Source: Pseudomonas sp. KU43P
GTDB lineage: Bacteria > Pseudomonadota > Gammaproteobacteria > Pseudomonadales > Pseudomonadaceae
Assembly: GCF_033095865.1 (NCBI RefSeq)
Contig: NZ_AP019365.1
Coordinates: forward strand, 5,553,501-5,617,500
Length of the DNA: 64,000 bases
Direction: 5' to 3'
Shown: in pieces, positions 46,601-55,752 of the stretch
How positions within the stretch are numbered: the first letter of the stretch is position 1
How the letters are laid out: every line of letters starts with the position of its first letter
The notes under the pieces: model-generated
The model's database searches: none
Seen by the model: the letters and a program-made list of their open reading frames with translations, nothing else
What the model was told of the DNA's origin: nothing
Made by a program: the position numbers and the translations under genes

Positions 46601-49156
46601 CTTGGCCCGGCACGCCGCGAACCGATGCCCACGCATCAGTGTCACCTGGACATGGGCGAACGGATCCGCAATCACCGCGCGACCTCACGTAGCCAGGCCG
46701 ACGTGACGCTGTCAGCACCGGACAGCTTTGATCATCATTTTTTCATGGGTTTGAAACTGGCGCTCTGCTTCGTGCCGGGCGCGGGTACGGCAATAGCGGC
46801 ATACGATGGCTGGCATGCCGCGAATGCTGCAGTCCGCGCCTTCGGCCGTGGCGACGAAGAGGAAGGGCTGCAGCACTTGGTCAGCGTGCTGCAGTCCATG
46901 AGCGATGCCATCGTTTCGCTCGCGCTACTGGGCGCCTCGGCCAAACCTGCGCCCTCGGCACGCCAACTGACGCTGCAACGTCAGCGGATCGACCCGCTTC
47001 GCTCGTTGGGCGGGATTCGCAAGCAGCGGCCTAACCCTTTTGCCGGTTACGAAGTCGAACCGCCGCTGGGGTCGCTACAACGCTCCACCCATGCCAAAGG
47101 CACAGGTGTGCTCAAGCTTGCGGGCACTGAGCAGCACTACATAACGCGAAACAGCACCTGGTATGCCGTGGGTTGGGACTCGACCTACGCGACCTGGAGG
47201 CTCAAGCCGCAAGGTGTCCGCAGCTACCGTCAGGCCGTGCAGCTCAGCGAGTTGGGGACATGGGAAACCCCCGGCAGGCTGAGCGGCCTGCTGGTCGAGA
47301 ACGGGCTTGCTGGTGGCGGCGGTGCACTCAGCAACCTCTTCGAACAAGGCATTGCAATCTGGCGTACTGCGCTTGGCCGGCAGCGGCCACAACTGACCGG
47401 GCTGGAACTGGCGCGCGAGATAGACGGTGAGCTCCAGCGCATCGCCGCAAGCATGAAGACAAAGCAGGTAGCCTACCGATCAGCCATGCAGCCGCACATC
47501 GATGGGCAGGCGCTCAGCACTGCGCAGCGCGTCGCCATTGCCGATGCCCGCAAGCAACTGAGTGACGAGCTCAACGTGAGCATCGCGTACAACGAACACA
47601 GCATTGCGCGCCTCAAGGAGCAACGTGCAACGCTGAACAGGGCGGATTTCAGAAGGTTCGTTGGCTTGTGTGAGCAAAACATCAATGAAATGAGCGTTCT
47701 CGACATGAATCTGGCGTCTGGGCGTTTTCTCCTTGCCAGTGAGCGGGTGCTGCAGGCATCCAACGCTATGAGAACTGCAAGCGCCAGTGCCTCGGCCGCC
47801 CCATTGATCAAGCGCCTGGCGATAGAACTGCAGGTGGCAGAGAACGAACTGGCCGACACTTTGGCGATGATCGAGCGCATCGCCATTCGCCACCACAATC
47901 GGCGCAAGCAGTTGCAGGGCAGCGTATTGACCCAATACATGCACAACGCCGACGCGTCGGGCCTGACGCTTGATGTGGCCAAAGCGCGACTGACTCGGGC
48001 CTCGATCCTTTCAAACATACTGTTCGACGCCAACGCTGTCGAAAATGTGAACCGGGATATCTTTCTGGATCTTTACCTCGACCAGGGTAGTGCCTTGCGC
48101 AGCACGCTCTTCAGCCATCTTGCATTGCCCAGGGCAGGCCTCACCCGCGCTCAGGATCGGCATTTCCTGACGAATGCCCAAAGGCACTACCAGCATTACC
48201 TCAACCACCTCACCGCCTGGGAAGACACCTTCCAGGCCCTCATAGCCAAGGACCAAGCCCAAACGTTCCGCCAACTCATGGGCCAACTGATCAAGGAGAT
48301 TGATGACGACCTGGCCAACGTTATCCCGCGCCCCGCCGTCAACCCCGATCGCGGCCCTACCCGCCCGCGGTTGTTCGAAACCGAGGACGGGCCACGCATC
48401 GGTAGCGAGGTCAGCGAACACGGGCAGATACGCATGCACATCAACCGGCCCAATACGCAGCAGGCGCATTCCATCTACATCAAGAACGATGCGAACACGT
48501 GGCAGCTGATCCGGCCCGCACGCGCTACCCCGACTCAGTCGCTGCCGGAACTTGTGAAGATTGCCAAGGCGCGGCTGAACGATGTGCCCAAGCACCGGGC
48601 CAGGTTGCCCCAATACAAGACACCGGATGCGATACCCATCGACCTTGAAGACATCGCACAGGGCTACGCGCAGCAACTACGATTCCTTGCAAAAAGGATT
48701 CGTGAAAAAGCTGGCCCGGCGATCACTGGTGAGCACGACACCCTGGTGAAAAGTCTGGACACCAGTGCCGACGAACTGGACGCACTGGGTCGAACGCTAC
48801 GTATCGAGCAAACCAAGGCGACCGGCAAGCCTTCGGTATGGCATCTGGATTACCTGCTGGAACAGCAAGAAGTTGAAGTAGCCTGGTCGCGCACATTGAA
48901 AGCGAAAGTGGATCGCAAAGGTCAACCCATCGAATACCTGGAAGAGTATCGGGTGAATGACAAGCACACCAAGGAGCCCGTCTGGTATGCCCATTTCCAC
49001 TTTCGTCAACGGCCGACGCAGGGCTTTACGCGGCTTGAGGCAGGCCATTTGAAGCATCCGAGTGAAAGAAACCTCGGTGCCGGGGCCTGGCGGGGTAACT
49101 TGAGTGAAGCCCAAGCCACCCGGATTTTCGACAACCTGCGCCCGGCCAGCGACTGA
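43685..49156 (+). CDS. Giant dermonecrotic-toxin-like protein (DUF6543-type)
   Basis: This 1823-aa protein resembles the large multidomain Pseudomonas proteins annotated with a dermonecrotic-toxin/DUF6543 domain. N-terminal cues are VDQQLAGRSNLLVAAKPAWVHTT (in parts) and ASRNYWQGRMPG. A hydrophobic hairpin-like stretch at ~1017-1055 (FMGLKLALCFVPGAGTAIAA) recalls membrane-insertion regions. A beta module at ~1140-1200 (YITRNSTWYAVGWDSTYATW) follows, then a long helical region. The C-terminus has EYLEEYRVNDK and WYAHFHFRQRP (~1768). No signal peptide, secretion marker or immunity gene is visible. The ATG at 43685, ~10 bases after AAAGAGA, is preferred to the TTG at 43679. It converges on ssuF. 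The target (eukaryotic or insect host, or a bacterium) is unknown. Confidence 0.8.
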   Translation: MPTPESFQNAHVQALLLTDTDTVDQQLAGRSNLLVAAKPAWVHTTRQLRRLLDGAPTLQHALRTTLRAHLDLNPDACGLHHDGRQVTLLTFAARLLASPVLGNAFSTWATWGFDEASQRSQWTAKNWITELNPVVNALSLQASRNYWQGRMPGTAISRQKHASSLLRQHFLSCLDIAFGIGKLGLDDWKQGRRPELSHAQLQWRLPTGTLLTSTAALALAPQSGDSGWLIYLPSINNAILRFDSLQSMRDWILLNRSWFWSDPRSPISTGTRDNVIVTTIETDGFDALVEDHVRQGQVISDYLLDQACEQSETDPLDWSDLQRWEAKRSSIILATLAPTTEAAIDAVTATDTAMAQEEVHFAHLEQYLPSARRQDQIEHQEALLGQYLDGDTSPTSLNFTLLRERQEQLNQSQDELDLLLLELPDQVTDADLKVLKGEETLEELISEKLCQALLKEARLQNTLGDLSPTHLEWIESLVDRPEPSLRRAVQASTLELVAGDLKWQLCGYMTFRATPNDDTQDDSLLLYRPGQRGGLMAFDDQWQLARRLLATLQGAWPDALLESAAPTDSSGLLDALASSTAVTFIHSPILSHFMHDCVKAVVTALPAQATREQTRQRLCSSENRARAQAMARFAEQNRTDHIQQQLAPLQHLDSKQRAELVSQMEALQVSLYASGKVLKGLPTQAAFSRAMLHQHLRNAFKLQEIPQISLDIADSVTTKKEVAGQSATGGASAIVVPVYSKERSDVALETFMLQALDDNRRLLLKDANVKFEPSGNALLRANVTPAYIAELIEQLDMAGSYERHIVDTFQGSKEASDWHAQLRQETLRAPYEDCLRVLVLTRPTSLDNHGQHLLETFCQEQVDALASRTIAYHTLMLRPDTAADGSSDSAGLSDTYVIKGTTGPVLLYVPNAPVGHVISQHESADAACEALQRMALDDRMVRFLALQADAGDPTQHESYINTALKSAIRFIALGPARREPMPTHQCHLDMGERIRNHRATSRSQADVTLSAPDSFDHHFFMGLKLALCFVPGAGTAIAAYDGWHAANAAVRAFGRGDEEEGLQHLVSVLQSMSDAIVSLALLGASAKPAPSARQLTLQRQRIDPLRSLGGIRKQRPNPFAGYEVEPPLGSLQRSTHAKGTGVLKLAGTEQHYITRNSTWYAVGWDSTYATWRLKPQGVRSYRQAVQLSELGTWETPGRLSGLLVENGLAGGGGALSNLFEQGIAIWRTALGRQRPQLTGLELAREIDGELQRIAASMKTKQVAYRSAMQPHIDGQALSTAQRVAIADARKQLSDELNVSIAYNEHSIARLKEQRATLNRADFRRFVGLCEQNINEMSVLDMNLASGRFLLASERVLQASNAMRTASASASAAPLIKRLAIELQVAENELADTLAMIERIAIRHHNRRKQLQGSVLTQYMHNADASGLTLDVAKARLTRASILSNILFDANAVENVNRDIFLDLYLDQGSALRSTLFSHLALPRAGLTRAQDRHFLTNAQRHYQHYLNHLTAWEDTFQALIAKDQAQTFRQLMGQLIKEIDDDLANVIPRPAVNPDRGPTRPRLFETEDGPRIGSEVSEHGQIRMHINRPNTQQAHSIYIKNDANTWQLIRPARATPTQSLPELVKIAKARLNDVPKHRARLPQYKTPDAIPIDLEDIAQGYAQQLRFLAKRIREKAGPAITGEHDTLVKSLDTSADELDALGRTLRIEQTKATGKPSVWHLDYLLEQQEVEVAWSRTLKAKVDRKGQPIEYLEEYRVNDKHTKEPVWYAHFHFRQRPTQGFTRLEAGHLKHPSERNLGAGAWRGNLSEAQATRIFDNLRPASD

Positions 49157-49168
49157 CGCGGCATCCTC

Positions 49169-49193
49169 GCCTGGGCTGCATGGCAGCCCAGGC
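49169..49193. terminator. Strong hairpin between the toxin-like gene and ssuF
   Basis: A perfect 11-bp stem GCCTGGGCTGC / GCAGCCCAGGC with a 3-base loop lies 12 bases past the toxin-like gene stop and 10 bases beyond the ssuF stop. It has only a short T-rich tail. Confidence 0.65.
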
Positions 49194-49202
49194 ATTAACT
49201 GC

Positions 49203-49418
49203 TCACAGCTTGGCGATAGACACTTCCGTCGATTTGACGAAGGCAATCACCTCGCTGCCCACCTGCAGCTCCAACTCCTTCACCGAACGCGTGGTAATCA
49301 CCGACGTCACGATACCCGAGGCCGTCTGCACGTCGATTTCCGACAGTACCGGGCCTTCGAGGATTTCCTTCACGGTGCCTTTGAACTGGTTACGTACGTT
49401 GATCGCTTTGATAGTCAT
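49203..49418 (-). CDS. ssuF: TOBE-domain molybdopterin-binding protein SsuF
   Basis: This 71-aa single TOBE (molbindin) domain reads MTIKAINVRNQFKGTVKEIL, ..VLSEIDVQTASGIVTSVITT and LQVGSEVIAFVKSTEVSI. Small molbindins bind oxyanions such as molybdate. In Pseudomonas ssuF closes the ssu operon and is needed for growth on sulfonates or sulfate esters. It lies 45 bases downstream of ssuB on the same strand. Confidence 0.93.
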   Translation of the reverse strand: MTIKAINVRNQFKGTVKEILEGPVLSEIDVQTASGIVTSVITTRSVKELELQVGSEVIAFVKSTEVSIAKL

Positions 49419-49463
49419 GGCTTGATTCCTTCGCTATTGGCTTCAGTCTGGTAAGTGAGTCAT

Positions 49464-50276
49464 TCAGTGCGCCCAACGCAGTTGCGTGGGCAAAGGGGCT
49501 ACAGGGTCCGGCGCGGGCGGTGTGCCCGGGGCCGACAGGACACGGTTGAGCACTTCGCTTTCCAGCGCGGCCAGGCGGTGCGAACCACGCGCCCTCGGCC
49601 TTGCCAGTTCGACGGTGAGGTCCAGGCCGACTTCGCCGTCCTCGATCAGGATCACCCGGTCGGCTACCGCGACGGCTTCATTGACGTCGTGGGTGACCAG
49701 CAACACGGTGAAGCCGTGCTGGCGCCACAGGCGTTCGATCAGTTGCTGCATTTCGATACGGGTCAGCGCATCCAGCGCGCCCAGCGGCTCATCCAGCAGC
49801 AGTAGGCGCGGCTGGTGAATCAGTGCGCGGGCCAGGGCCACACGCTGCTTCTGGCCGCCGGACAACGCCGCTGGCCACTCGTTGGCGCGGTCAGCCAGGC
49901 CGACCGCTTCCAGGGCATCCAGCGCACGTTGGCGCCAGTCGCCACGCAGGCCCAGACCGACGTTGTCGATCACCTTCTTCCAGGGCAGCAAGCGCGCATC
50001 CTGGAACATCAGGCGGGTGTCCTCGCGGGCATCGGCCAGCGGCGCGGCGCCGGCCAGCAGTTCACCGGCACTGGCCTGGTCGAGCCCGGCCAGCAGCCGC
50101 AGCAAGGTGCTCTTGCCGCAGCCACTGCGGCCGACGATGGCGACGAACTGGCCGGCCGGGATGTGCAGGTCGATGCCGCGCAGCACCTCACGCTGGCCGA
50201 AGGTCTTGCGCAGGCCGTTGGCTGCCAGCGGGATGCCTCGCAGCAGGCGTGGCGGTTGTTCCTTGAGCACGGTCAT
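49464..50276 (-). CDS. ssuB: Alkanesulfonate ABC transporter ATP-binding protein
   Basis: This 270-aa ABC ATPase has Walker [16 protein letters not shown] (~47), Q-loop [10 protein letters not shown], signature [15 protein letters not shown] (~137) and Walker [13 protein letters not shown] with the H-loop [11 protein letters not shown]. The start at 50276 overlaps ssuC by four bases. The C-terminal extension (after [18 protein letters not shown]) is typical of SsuB. Confidence 0.95.
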   Translation of the reverse strand: MTVLKEQPPRLLRGIPLAANGLRKTFGQREVLRGIDLHIPAGQFVAIVGRSGCGKSTLLRLLAGLDQASAGELLAGAAPLADAREDTRLMFQDARLLPWKKVIDNVGLGLRGDWRQRALDALEAVGLADRANEWPAALSGGQKQRVALARALIHQPRLLLLDEPLGALDALTRIEMQQLIERLWRQHGFTVLLVTHDVNEAVAVADRVILIEDGEVGLDLTVELARPRARGSHRLAALESEVLNRVLSAPGTPPAPDPVAPLPTQLRWAH

Positions 50277-51070
50277 GCGCCCTCCTTCTTCGCCAATTGG
50301 TAGGCGGGGTGCCAGCGCAGCCACATACGTTCCAGGCCGCGAGCGGCGAGGTCGGCGAGCTTGCCGAGCACGGCATACAGCACGATCGCCAGGACCACCA
50401 CATCGGTCTGCAGGAACTCACGGGCATTCATCGCCAGGTAACCGATACCGGCATTGGCCGAAATGGTTTCGGCAACGATCAGGGTCAGCCACATGAAGCC
50501 CAGGGCGAAGCGCACCCCGACCAGGATCGACGGCAGCGCACCCGGCAGGATCACCTGGCGGAACAGGCCGAAGCCCGACAGGCCGTAACTGCGCGCCATC
50601 TCCACCAGCGCCGGGTCGACGTTGCGGATACCGTGGTAAGTGTTCAGGTAGATCGGGAACAGCGTGCCGAGCGCGACCAGGAAAATCTTGGCCGACTCGT
50701 CGATACCGAACCACAGGATCACCAGCGGAATCAGCGCCAGGTGCGGCACGTTGCGGATCATCTGCACCGAGCTGTCGAGCAGGCGTTCGCCCCAGTTCGA
50801 CAGGCCGGTGATGAAGCCCAGCAACAGGCCGATGCTGCCGCCGATCAGGAAGCCCAGGCCGGCACGCCAGCCGCTGATGGCCAGGTGTGACCAGATCTCG
50901 CCGCTGCGCACCAGCTCGACCCCCGCACTTACCACCGCGCTTGGCGCTGGCAGGATGCGCGTCGACAGCCAGCCCGCGCTAACCGCCAACTGCCAGACCG
51001 CCAGCAGTGCCAGCGGCAGTGCCCACGGGGCCAGGCGCTGGGCCAGGGTGGAGGACGTTGCACGACTCAT
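50273..51070 (-). CDS. ssuC: Alkanesulfonate ABC transporter permease
   Basis: This 265-aa inner-membrane permease has about six helices, e.g. [20 protein letters not shown] and [20 protein letters not shown]. The BPD-transporter EAA-loop region [20 protein letters not shown] (~170) lets it dock to SsuB. It is translationally coupled to ssuB and lies ten bases after ssuD. Confidence 0.95.
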   Translation of the reverse strand: MSRATSSTLAQRLAPWALPLALLAVWQLAVSAGWLSTRILPAPSAVVSAGVELVRSGEIWSHLAISGWRAGLGFLIGGSIGLLLGFITGLSNWGERLLDSSVQMIRNVPHLALIPLVILWFGIDESAKIFLVALGTLFPIYLNTYHGIRNVDPALVEMARSYGLSGFGLFRQVILPGALPSILVGVRFALGFMWLTLIVAETISANAGIGYLAMNAREFLQTDVVVLAIVLYAVLGKLADLAARGLERMWLRWHPAYQLAKKEGA

Positions 51071-51080
51071 GGCCCCGCCC

Positions 51081-52229
51081 TCAGCTCTGCGACACGGACT
51101 TGGGCAGGATGTCGTTGGCCACCATCTCGCCGAACGGGCTCACGTAGCCACCGGTTTCCGGTTGCTCCGGGCGCTGCACGTCAAGGTGAGGGAACAGCAG
51201 CTCGGCCACACGGTAGGACTCTTCCAAGTGCGGGTAGCCGGAGAAGATGAAGGTATCGATGCCCAGCTCGGCGTACTCCTTGACCCGCGCGGCCACGGTC
51301 GGGCCATCGCCAACCAGCGCGGTACCCGCGCCGCCGCGCACCAGGCCGACACCGGCCCAGAGGTTGGGGCTGACTTCCAGGTTGTCACGGTTGCCGCCGT
51401 GCAGGGCAGCCATGCGCTGCTGGCCAACCGAGTCGAAGCGCGCCAGCGACGCCTGGGCGCGAGCGATGGTGTCATCGTCCAGGTGCGAGATCAGGCGGTC
51501 GGCGGCGGCCCAGGCTTCTTCGTTGGTTTCACGCACGATCACGTGCAGGCGGATACCGAAGCGCACTTCGCGGCCTTGGGCGGCGGCCTTTTCTCTCACC
51601 TGGGCAATCTTCTCGGCCACAGCGGCCGGTGGCTCGCCCCAGGTCAGATAAAGCTCGACCTGTTCGGCGGCCAGGTCCTGGGCAGCTTCGGACGAACCAC
51701 CGAAGTACAGCGGCGGACGTGGCTGCTGAATCGGCGGATAGAGCAGCTTGGCGCCCTTCACCTGGATGTGCTTGCCGTCGTAGTCGACGTTTTCGCCTTC
51801 CAGCACCTTGCGCCAGATGCGGGTGAATTCGACCGAGGCCTCGTAGCGCTCCTGATGGTTCAGGTGCAGGCCGTCACCGGCCAGCTCGTCCGGGTCGCCC
51901 CCGGTCACCAGGTTGAACAGCGCACGGCCGTTGGACAGGCGATCCAGAGTAGCGGCCTGGCGCGCAGCCACTGTCGGCGAAATGATGCCGGGGCGCAGGG
52001 CGACCAGGAACTTCAGGTGTTGCGTCACCGGGATCAGCGAAGCGGCCACCAGCCAGGAGTCCTCGCAGGAGCGCCCGGTAGGGATGAGTACCCCACCGAA
52101 GCCCAGGCGGTCGGCGGCCTGGGCGATCTGCTGTAGGTAACCGTGGTCGACCGCGCGGGCGCCGTCGGAAGTGCCCAGGTACTTGCCGTCACCGTGGGTA
52201 GGGAGGAACCAGAAAATGTTAAGGCTCAT
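51081..52229 (-). CDS. ssuD: FMNH2-dependent alkanesulfonate monooxygenase
   Basis: This 382-aa luciferase-like TIM-barrel enzyme cleaves C1-C10 alkanesulfonates to aldehyde and sulfite. It shows [20 protein letters not shown], the [18 protein letters not shown] active-site region, [20 protein letters not shown] and [20 protein letters not shown]. It needs reduced FMN, which SsuE would supply; no ssuE is found in this cluster. It lies between ssuA and ssuC. Confidence 0.96.
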   Translation of the reverse strand: MSLNIFWFLPTHGDGKYLGTSDGARAVDHGYLQQIAQAADRLGFGGVLIPTGRSCEDSWLVAASLIPVTQHLKFLVALRPGIISPTVAARQAATLDRLSNGRALFNLVTGGDPDELAGDGLHLNHQERYEASVEFTRIWRKVLEGENVDYDGKHIQVKGAKLLYPPIQQPRPPLYFGGSSEAAQDLAAEQVELYLTWGEPPAAVAEKIAQVREKAAAQGREVRFGIRLHVIVRETNEEAWAAADRLISHLDDDTIARAQASLARFDSVGQQRMAALHGGNRDNLEVSPNLWAGVGLVRGGAGTALVGDGPTVAARVKEYAELGIDTFIFSGYPHLEESYRVAELLFPHLDVQRPEQPETGGYVSPFGEMVANDILPKSVSQS

Positions 52230-52294
52230 TGGAGTTGTCTCCTCAAGGGTGGCTCAAGCCGGAGTGACGTGACACCCCGGCGCAGGCAAATCGA

Positions 52295-53260
52295 TCAAGG
52301 CGCGCTGGCGACCTTGGCCGGGGGTGTCCAGATCACGTCCTTGATGCTCAGCGGCTTGGGAATCAGCTTGAGCGCCTGGAAGGTGTCGGCGATTTTCTGT
52401 TGTGCAGCCACGACCTCGGGGGTCAGCGGGGCAGCACCGTAGCCTTGGCGCTTGACCGAGGTCAGGGTGATATCGGCAGGCAGGCCGAGCAGCGGCGCGA
52501 CCTGGTCGGTGACCTGCTGCGGGTTGGCCTGGGACCATTCACCCACGGCGCGCACTTCTTCGATCAGGGTGTTGATCACGGCCGGGTGCTGGGTCGCGTA
52601 GTTGCGGGTGGCCAGGTAGAACTGGTGGTTGTCGACCAGGTCCTTGCCATCACGCAGGGTGCGAGCCTGGAGCTGTTGTTCGGCGGCGGCCTGGTACGGA
52701 TCCCAGATCACCCAGGCATCGACGCTGCCACGCTCGAAGGCGGCGCGAGCATCGGCGGGCGGCAGGTACACCGGCTGGATGTCGCTGTACTTCAGGCCGG
52801 CGTCTTGCAGGGCGCGGACCAGCAGGTAGTGAACGTTGGAGCCTTTGTTGAAGGCGACTTTCTTGCCTTTGAGTTCCTTCACCGACTGGATCGGCGAGCC
52901 CTTGGGCACGAGGATGGCTTCGCTGTGCGGCGCAGGTGGTTCGTAAGCGACGTAGAGCAGGTCAGCACCGGCGGCCTGGGCGAACACCGGCGGGGTTTCG
53001 CCGGTGACACCAAAGTCGATGGAGCCCACGTTCAGCCCTTCGAGCAGCTGCGGCCCCCCGGGAAACTCGGTCCATTGCACCTGCACGCCCTGCTCGGCCA
53101 GGCGTTTCTCAAGCGTGCCCTTGGCTTTGAGCAGCACCAAGGTGCCGTATTTCTGGTAACCGATACGCAGGCTCTCGGCCTGGGCTTGGGTAATGGCGCC
53201 GAAGGACACAGCCGCCGCAAACAGGGCGACCAGACCACGACGCAAGAAGACTGTGCGCAT
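52295..53260 (-). CDS. ssuA: Sulfonate ABC transporter substrate-binding protein
   Basis: This 321-aa periplasmic protein has a signal peptide (LRRGLVALFAAAVSFGAITQAQA). The SsuA/NMT1-type mature start is LRIGYQKYGTLVLLKAKGTL, followed by FGVTGETPPVFAQAAGADLL and VAFNKGSNVHYLLVRALQDA. As first gene of ssuADCBF it captures aliphatic sulfonates. GGAGA lies before the ATG at 53260. The 180 bases upstream are very AT-rich, like other sulfate-starvation promoters. Confidence 0.95.
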   Translation of the reverse strand: MRTVFLRRGLVALFAAAVSFGAITQAQAESLRIGYQKYGTLVLLKAKGTLEKRLAEQGVQVQWTEFPGGPQLLEGLNVGSIDFGVTGETPPVFAQAAGADLLYVAYEPPAPHSEAILVPKGSPIQSVKELKGKKVAFNKGSNVHYLLVRALQDAGLKYSDIQPVYLPPADARAAFERGSVDAWVIWDPYQAAAEQQLQARTLRDGKDLVDNHQFYLATRNYATQHPAVINTLIEEVRAVGEWSQANPQQVTDQVAPLLGLPADITLTSVKRQGYGAAPLTPEVVAAQQKIADTFQALKLIPKPLSIKDVIWTPPAKVASAP

Positions 53261-53379
53261 GGCGCTCTCCTGTGCGATTGGGTTCGGGTTGCACCTGCTT
53301 GCCTCGTTGGCGGGCGAGTAAGGTGGTGAAGCGAAGGTGGCTGGGTAAAGTCCAGCGCTAAGGGGTGTGCTGTTGGGGT

Positions 53380-53445
53380 GACATTACCAGCCTGTTTATA
53401 TATCTAGAAATCATATTTTTTTATTTGTTTATTCCATAAATGTCT
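53380..53445 (-). promoter_or_regulatory. AT-rich ssu promoter region
   Basis: The stretch contains TTTATTCCATAAA (53428-53440) and long A/T runs about 120-185 bases before ssuA. A TTTATTCCAT also occurs upstream of the serine acetyltransferase gene at 63157-63166. It is a candidate site for CysB-type sulfate-starvation control. The 3' part of the 53261-53616 gap holds only a REP pair and the lsfA terminator. Confidence 0.4.
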
Positions 53446-53458
53446 TTTGTTTTCACTG

Positions 53459-53538
53459 GCCCCGTCGCCGGCAAGCCGGCTCCCACAAGGGGCCTGCCTT
53501 TGACTTACTGTGGGAGCCGGCTTGCCGGCGATGGGGCC
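53459..53538. repeat. REP pair
   Basis: Inverted arms CGTCGCCGGCAAGCCGGCTC and GAGCCGGCTTGCCGGCGATG lie in the ssuA-lsfA gap, where ssuE would be expected. Confidence 0.92.
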
Positions 53539-53549
53539 CTTTCAGGCAT

Positions 53550-53574
53550 AAAAAAGGGCCGTAGAAACGGCCCG
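53550..53574 (-). terminator. Terminator of lsfA
   Basis: GGGCCGT / ACGGCCC with an AGAA loop and a T6 run on the minus strand lies about 40 bases past the lsfA stop. Confidence 0.8.
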
Positions 53575-53616
53575 AATATCCCTGCTATGGCTAAGAGCAA
53601 TGCAACGAGGAATTCA

Positions 53617-54255
53617 TCAACGATTGGGTTGCGGGGTCAGCCGCAGATAGGGTTTGACCGCCCGATAACCTTTCGGGAAGCGCTGCTTGATCTCGTCCTC
53701 GTCCTTCAACGAAGGCACGATCACCACCTCGTCGCCGTCCTGCCAGTTACCTGGCGTGGCGACCTTGTGGTTGTCGGTCAGTTGCAGCGAGTCGATCACC
53801 CGCAGGATTTCGTTGAAGTTGCGCCCGGTACTGGCCGGATAGGTGATGGTCAGGCGCACCTTCTTGTTCGGGTCGATGACGAATAGCGAGCGCACGGTCA
53901 GGGTGTCGCTGGCATTCGGGTGGATCAGGTCGTAGAGGTCGGACACCTTGCGGTCGGCGTCGGCGATGATCGGGAAGTTGACCACGGTGTTCTGGGTTTC
54001 GTTGATGTCATCGATCCAGCGGTGGTGCGAGTCGACCGGGTCTACCGAGAGCGCGATGGCTTTGACGCCGCGCTTGGCGAAGTCGTCCTTGAGCTTGGCG
54101 GTCAGGCCCAGCTCGGTGGTGCACACCGGGGTGAAGTCGGCCGGGTGGGAGAACAGCACACCCCAGCTATTGCCCAGCCATTCGTGGAAACGGATCTTGC
54201 CTTCGCTGGAATCCTGTTCGAAATCGGGGGCGATGTCGCCGAGTTTGAGGCTCAT
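53617..54255 (-). CDS. lsfA: 1-Cys peroxiredoxin LsfA
   Basis: This 212-aa Prx6-type peroxiredoxin has its single peroxidatic cysteine in DFTPVCTTELG (Cys45). The family segment PIIADADRKVSDLYDLIHP and the C-terminal arginine-containing arm are present. LsfA is induced by sulfate starvation and protects against peroxides formed when sulfonates are oxidised. It is monocistronic with its own terminator, beside the ssu operon. The upstream 110 bases are AT-rich. Confidence 0.95.
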   Translation of the reverse strand: MSLKLGDIAPDFEQDSSEGKIRFHEWLGNSWGVLFSHPADFTPVCTTELGLTAKLKDDFAKRGVKAIALSVDPVDSHHRWIDDINETQNTVVNFPIIADADRKVSDLYDLIHPNASDTLTVRSLFVIDPNKKVRLTITYPASTGRNFNEILRVIDSLQLTDNHKVATPGNWQDGDEVVIVPSLKDEDEIKQRFPKGYRAVKPYLRLTPQPNR

Positions 54256-54377
54256 GGGGTGCGGCTCCTGTGCTGTGTTCTGGCCTTGTGAGGTTCAATG
54301 TGCCTGTATCGGATTAAAAACAAAAAGAATAAATAATGATTTATTTATAACTGTTTTGCATACCGTATGGCAGGCAC

Positions 54378-54404
54378 AAAAAAGCCTCGCACTAGGCGAG
54401 GCTT
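54378..54404 (-). terminator. Terminator of the OprE-like porin gene
   Basis: AAGCCTCGC / GCGAGGCTT with a short ACTAG loop and a T-run on the minus strand lies about 17 bases beyond the stop. Confidence 0.82.
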
Positions 54405-54420
54405 CTGGTAGAGCTACTAC

Positions 54421-55752
54421 TTACAGGAAGTTGTAAGTGTAGTTCACGATGAAGCGAGTCTGGTCCTTGTCGACCGGCGCTTGGCCTTCACCGCGATAGA
54501 CACCGTGACGCAGGCTAGCACCCAAGCCTTTGAGGGTGCCTTCCTGGATCACGTAGTCGATACGGGCGTCACGTTCCCACTCGTGGTAGGTGCCATTGCC
54601 AGAAGTGTTGCGAATATCGGTACCGCGCAGATACGCAATAGAAGCCTTCAGGCCAGGCGCACCAATACGGGCGAAGTCATAGCTGTACTGACCGAAGGTG
54701 GTGTTGGTACCGGCACGGGCAAACTGGTTGATCATGCTGTCGGTGAACAGGTAGAAGCTCGCGCCACCTGCGCCTTCCAGGTTACCGTTACCGTCTTCGA
54801 CGTTACCTTGGTTCAGCCAGACGAAACCACCATCATCGCTGACCTGCTGATGACCGAGCATCAACGCATGGCCACCCAGGGCGTAGGTGAACATGGCGGA
54901 CCAGGTCTTGTTGTCGATCTCGCCGGCATGCTTGGCATAACCGCCGTTGTTGTTGAAGAAGTACTCGCCGCCGTCGCCGTTCTTGCCATCGCTGCTGCTG
55001 TCGAAATAGCGCAGGTCGGTCTTGAACGAGGAATCATCGGAAATCTTGTAGACGTGGGTAGCACCCAGGAAGTGCTGCTTGTAGAAGTCTTTCAGATTCG
55101 AGTAGTAGTACTGCAGGGTCAGGTCTGGAGTGAGCTTGTAGTCCAGACCGCCGTAGTAGAACTTGTTGCTGTCGACAGCAGAACCGGCGACAGAAAGACC
55201 AGTACGGTTGCTCGAGGCACGGCCCATCGCGTGGGTAAGCTGACCGGCGTTGATGGTCAGGTTGTCGATTTCCTTGCTCTGGAGGGTACCGCCTTCAAAG
55301 GTCTGCGGCAGCAGACGGCCATCGTTGGCCACCAGGATCGGCAGGTTCGGCGCCAGGGCGCTACCGTAGTGAACCTCGGTTTTGGAGAAGCGTGCCTTGG
55401 CGTTACCGCCAATGCGAGCCCAGTCATGGACAGCAGAGCCATCGGAGTCGCTAGGGAAGAAGCTGTTGTTGGCATCAGGACGGCTGCCACGGCCACCATC
55501 CAGGTGAATGCCCCACAGCGCTTGTACATCGACGCCGAAACCAACGGTACCTTGGGTAAAGCCAGACAGATAGTCGAGTTTGAAGCCCTGACCGGTTTCG
55601 TTCTGGTCAGCACCGCCTTCGCGGTTATCGTCGTTGAAGTACATGGTGCGCGAGCTCAGGGCCAGTTTGCTGTCTTCAACGAAACCGGCAGCGCCTGCAG
55701 TTTGGGCGAAAACCCCCAGTGCCACGGCCACGGCCAGGCTTGACTTGTACAT
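54421..55752 (-). CDS. oprE: OprD-family outer-membrane porin, OprE-like
   Basis: This 443-aa porin has a signal peptide (MYKSSLAVAVALGVFAQTAGA) and the OprD-family pattern FVEDSKLALSSRTMYFNDD. It has many aromatic strand ends and finishes RFIVNYTYNFL. AGAGGAG precedes the ATG. Placement between lsfA and tau suggests passage of sulfonates or other anions, but substrate specificity cannot be read. It is related to, but clearly different from, the porin at 7745-9034. Confidence 0.88.
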   Translation of the reverse strand: MYKSSLAVAVALGVFAQTAGAAGFVEDSKLALSSRTMYFNDDNREGGADQNETGQGFKLDYLSGFTQGTVGFGVDVQALWGIHLDGGRGSRPDANNSFFPSDSDGSAVHDWARIGGNAKARFSKTEVHYGSALAPNLPILVANDGRLLPQTFEGGTLQSKEIDNLTINAGQLTHAMGRASSNRTGLSVAGSAVDSNKFYYGGLDYKLTPDLTLQYYYSNLKDFYKQHFLGATHVYKISDDSSFKTDLRYFDSSSDGKNGDGGEYFFNNNGGYAKHAGEIDNKTWSAMFTYALGGHALMLGHQQVSDDGGFVWLNQGNVEDGNGNLEGAGGASFYLFTDSMINQFARAGTNTTFGQYSYDFARIGAPGLKASIAYLRGTDIRNTSGNGTYHEWERDARIDYVIQEGTLKGLGASLRHGVYRGEGQAPVDKDQTRFIVNYTYNFL

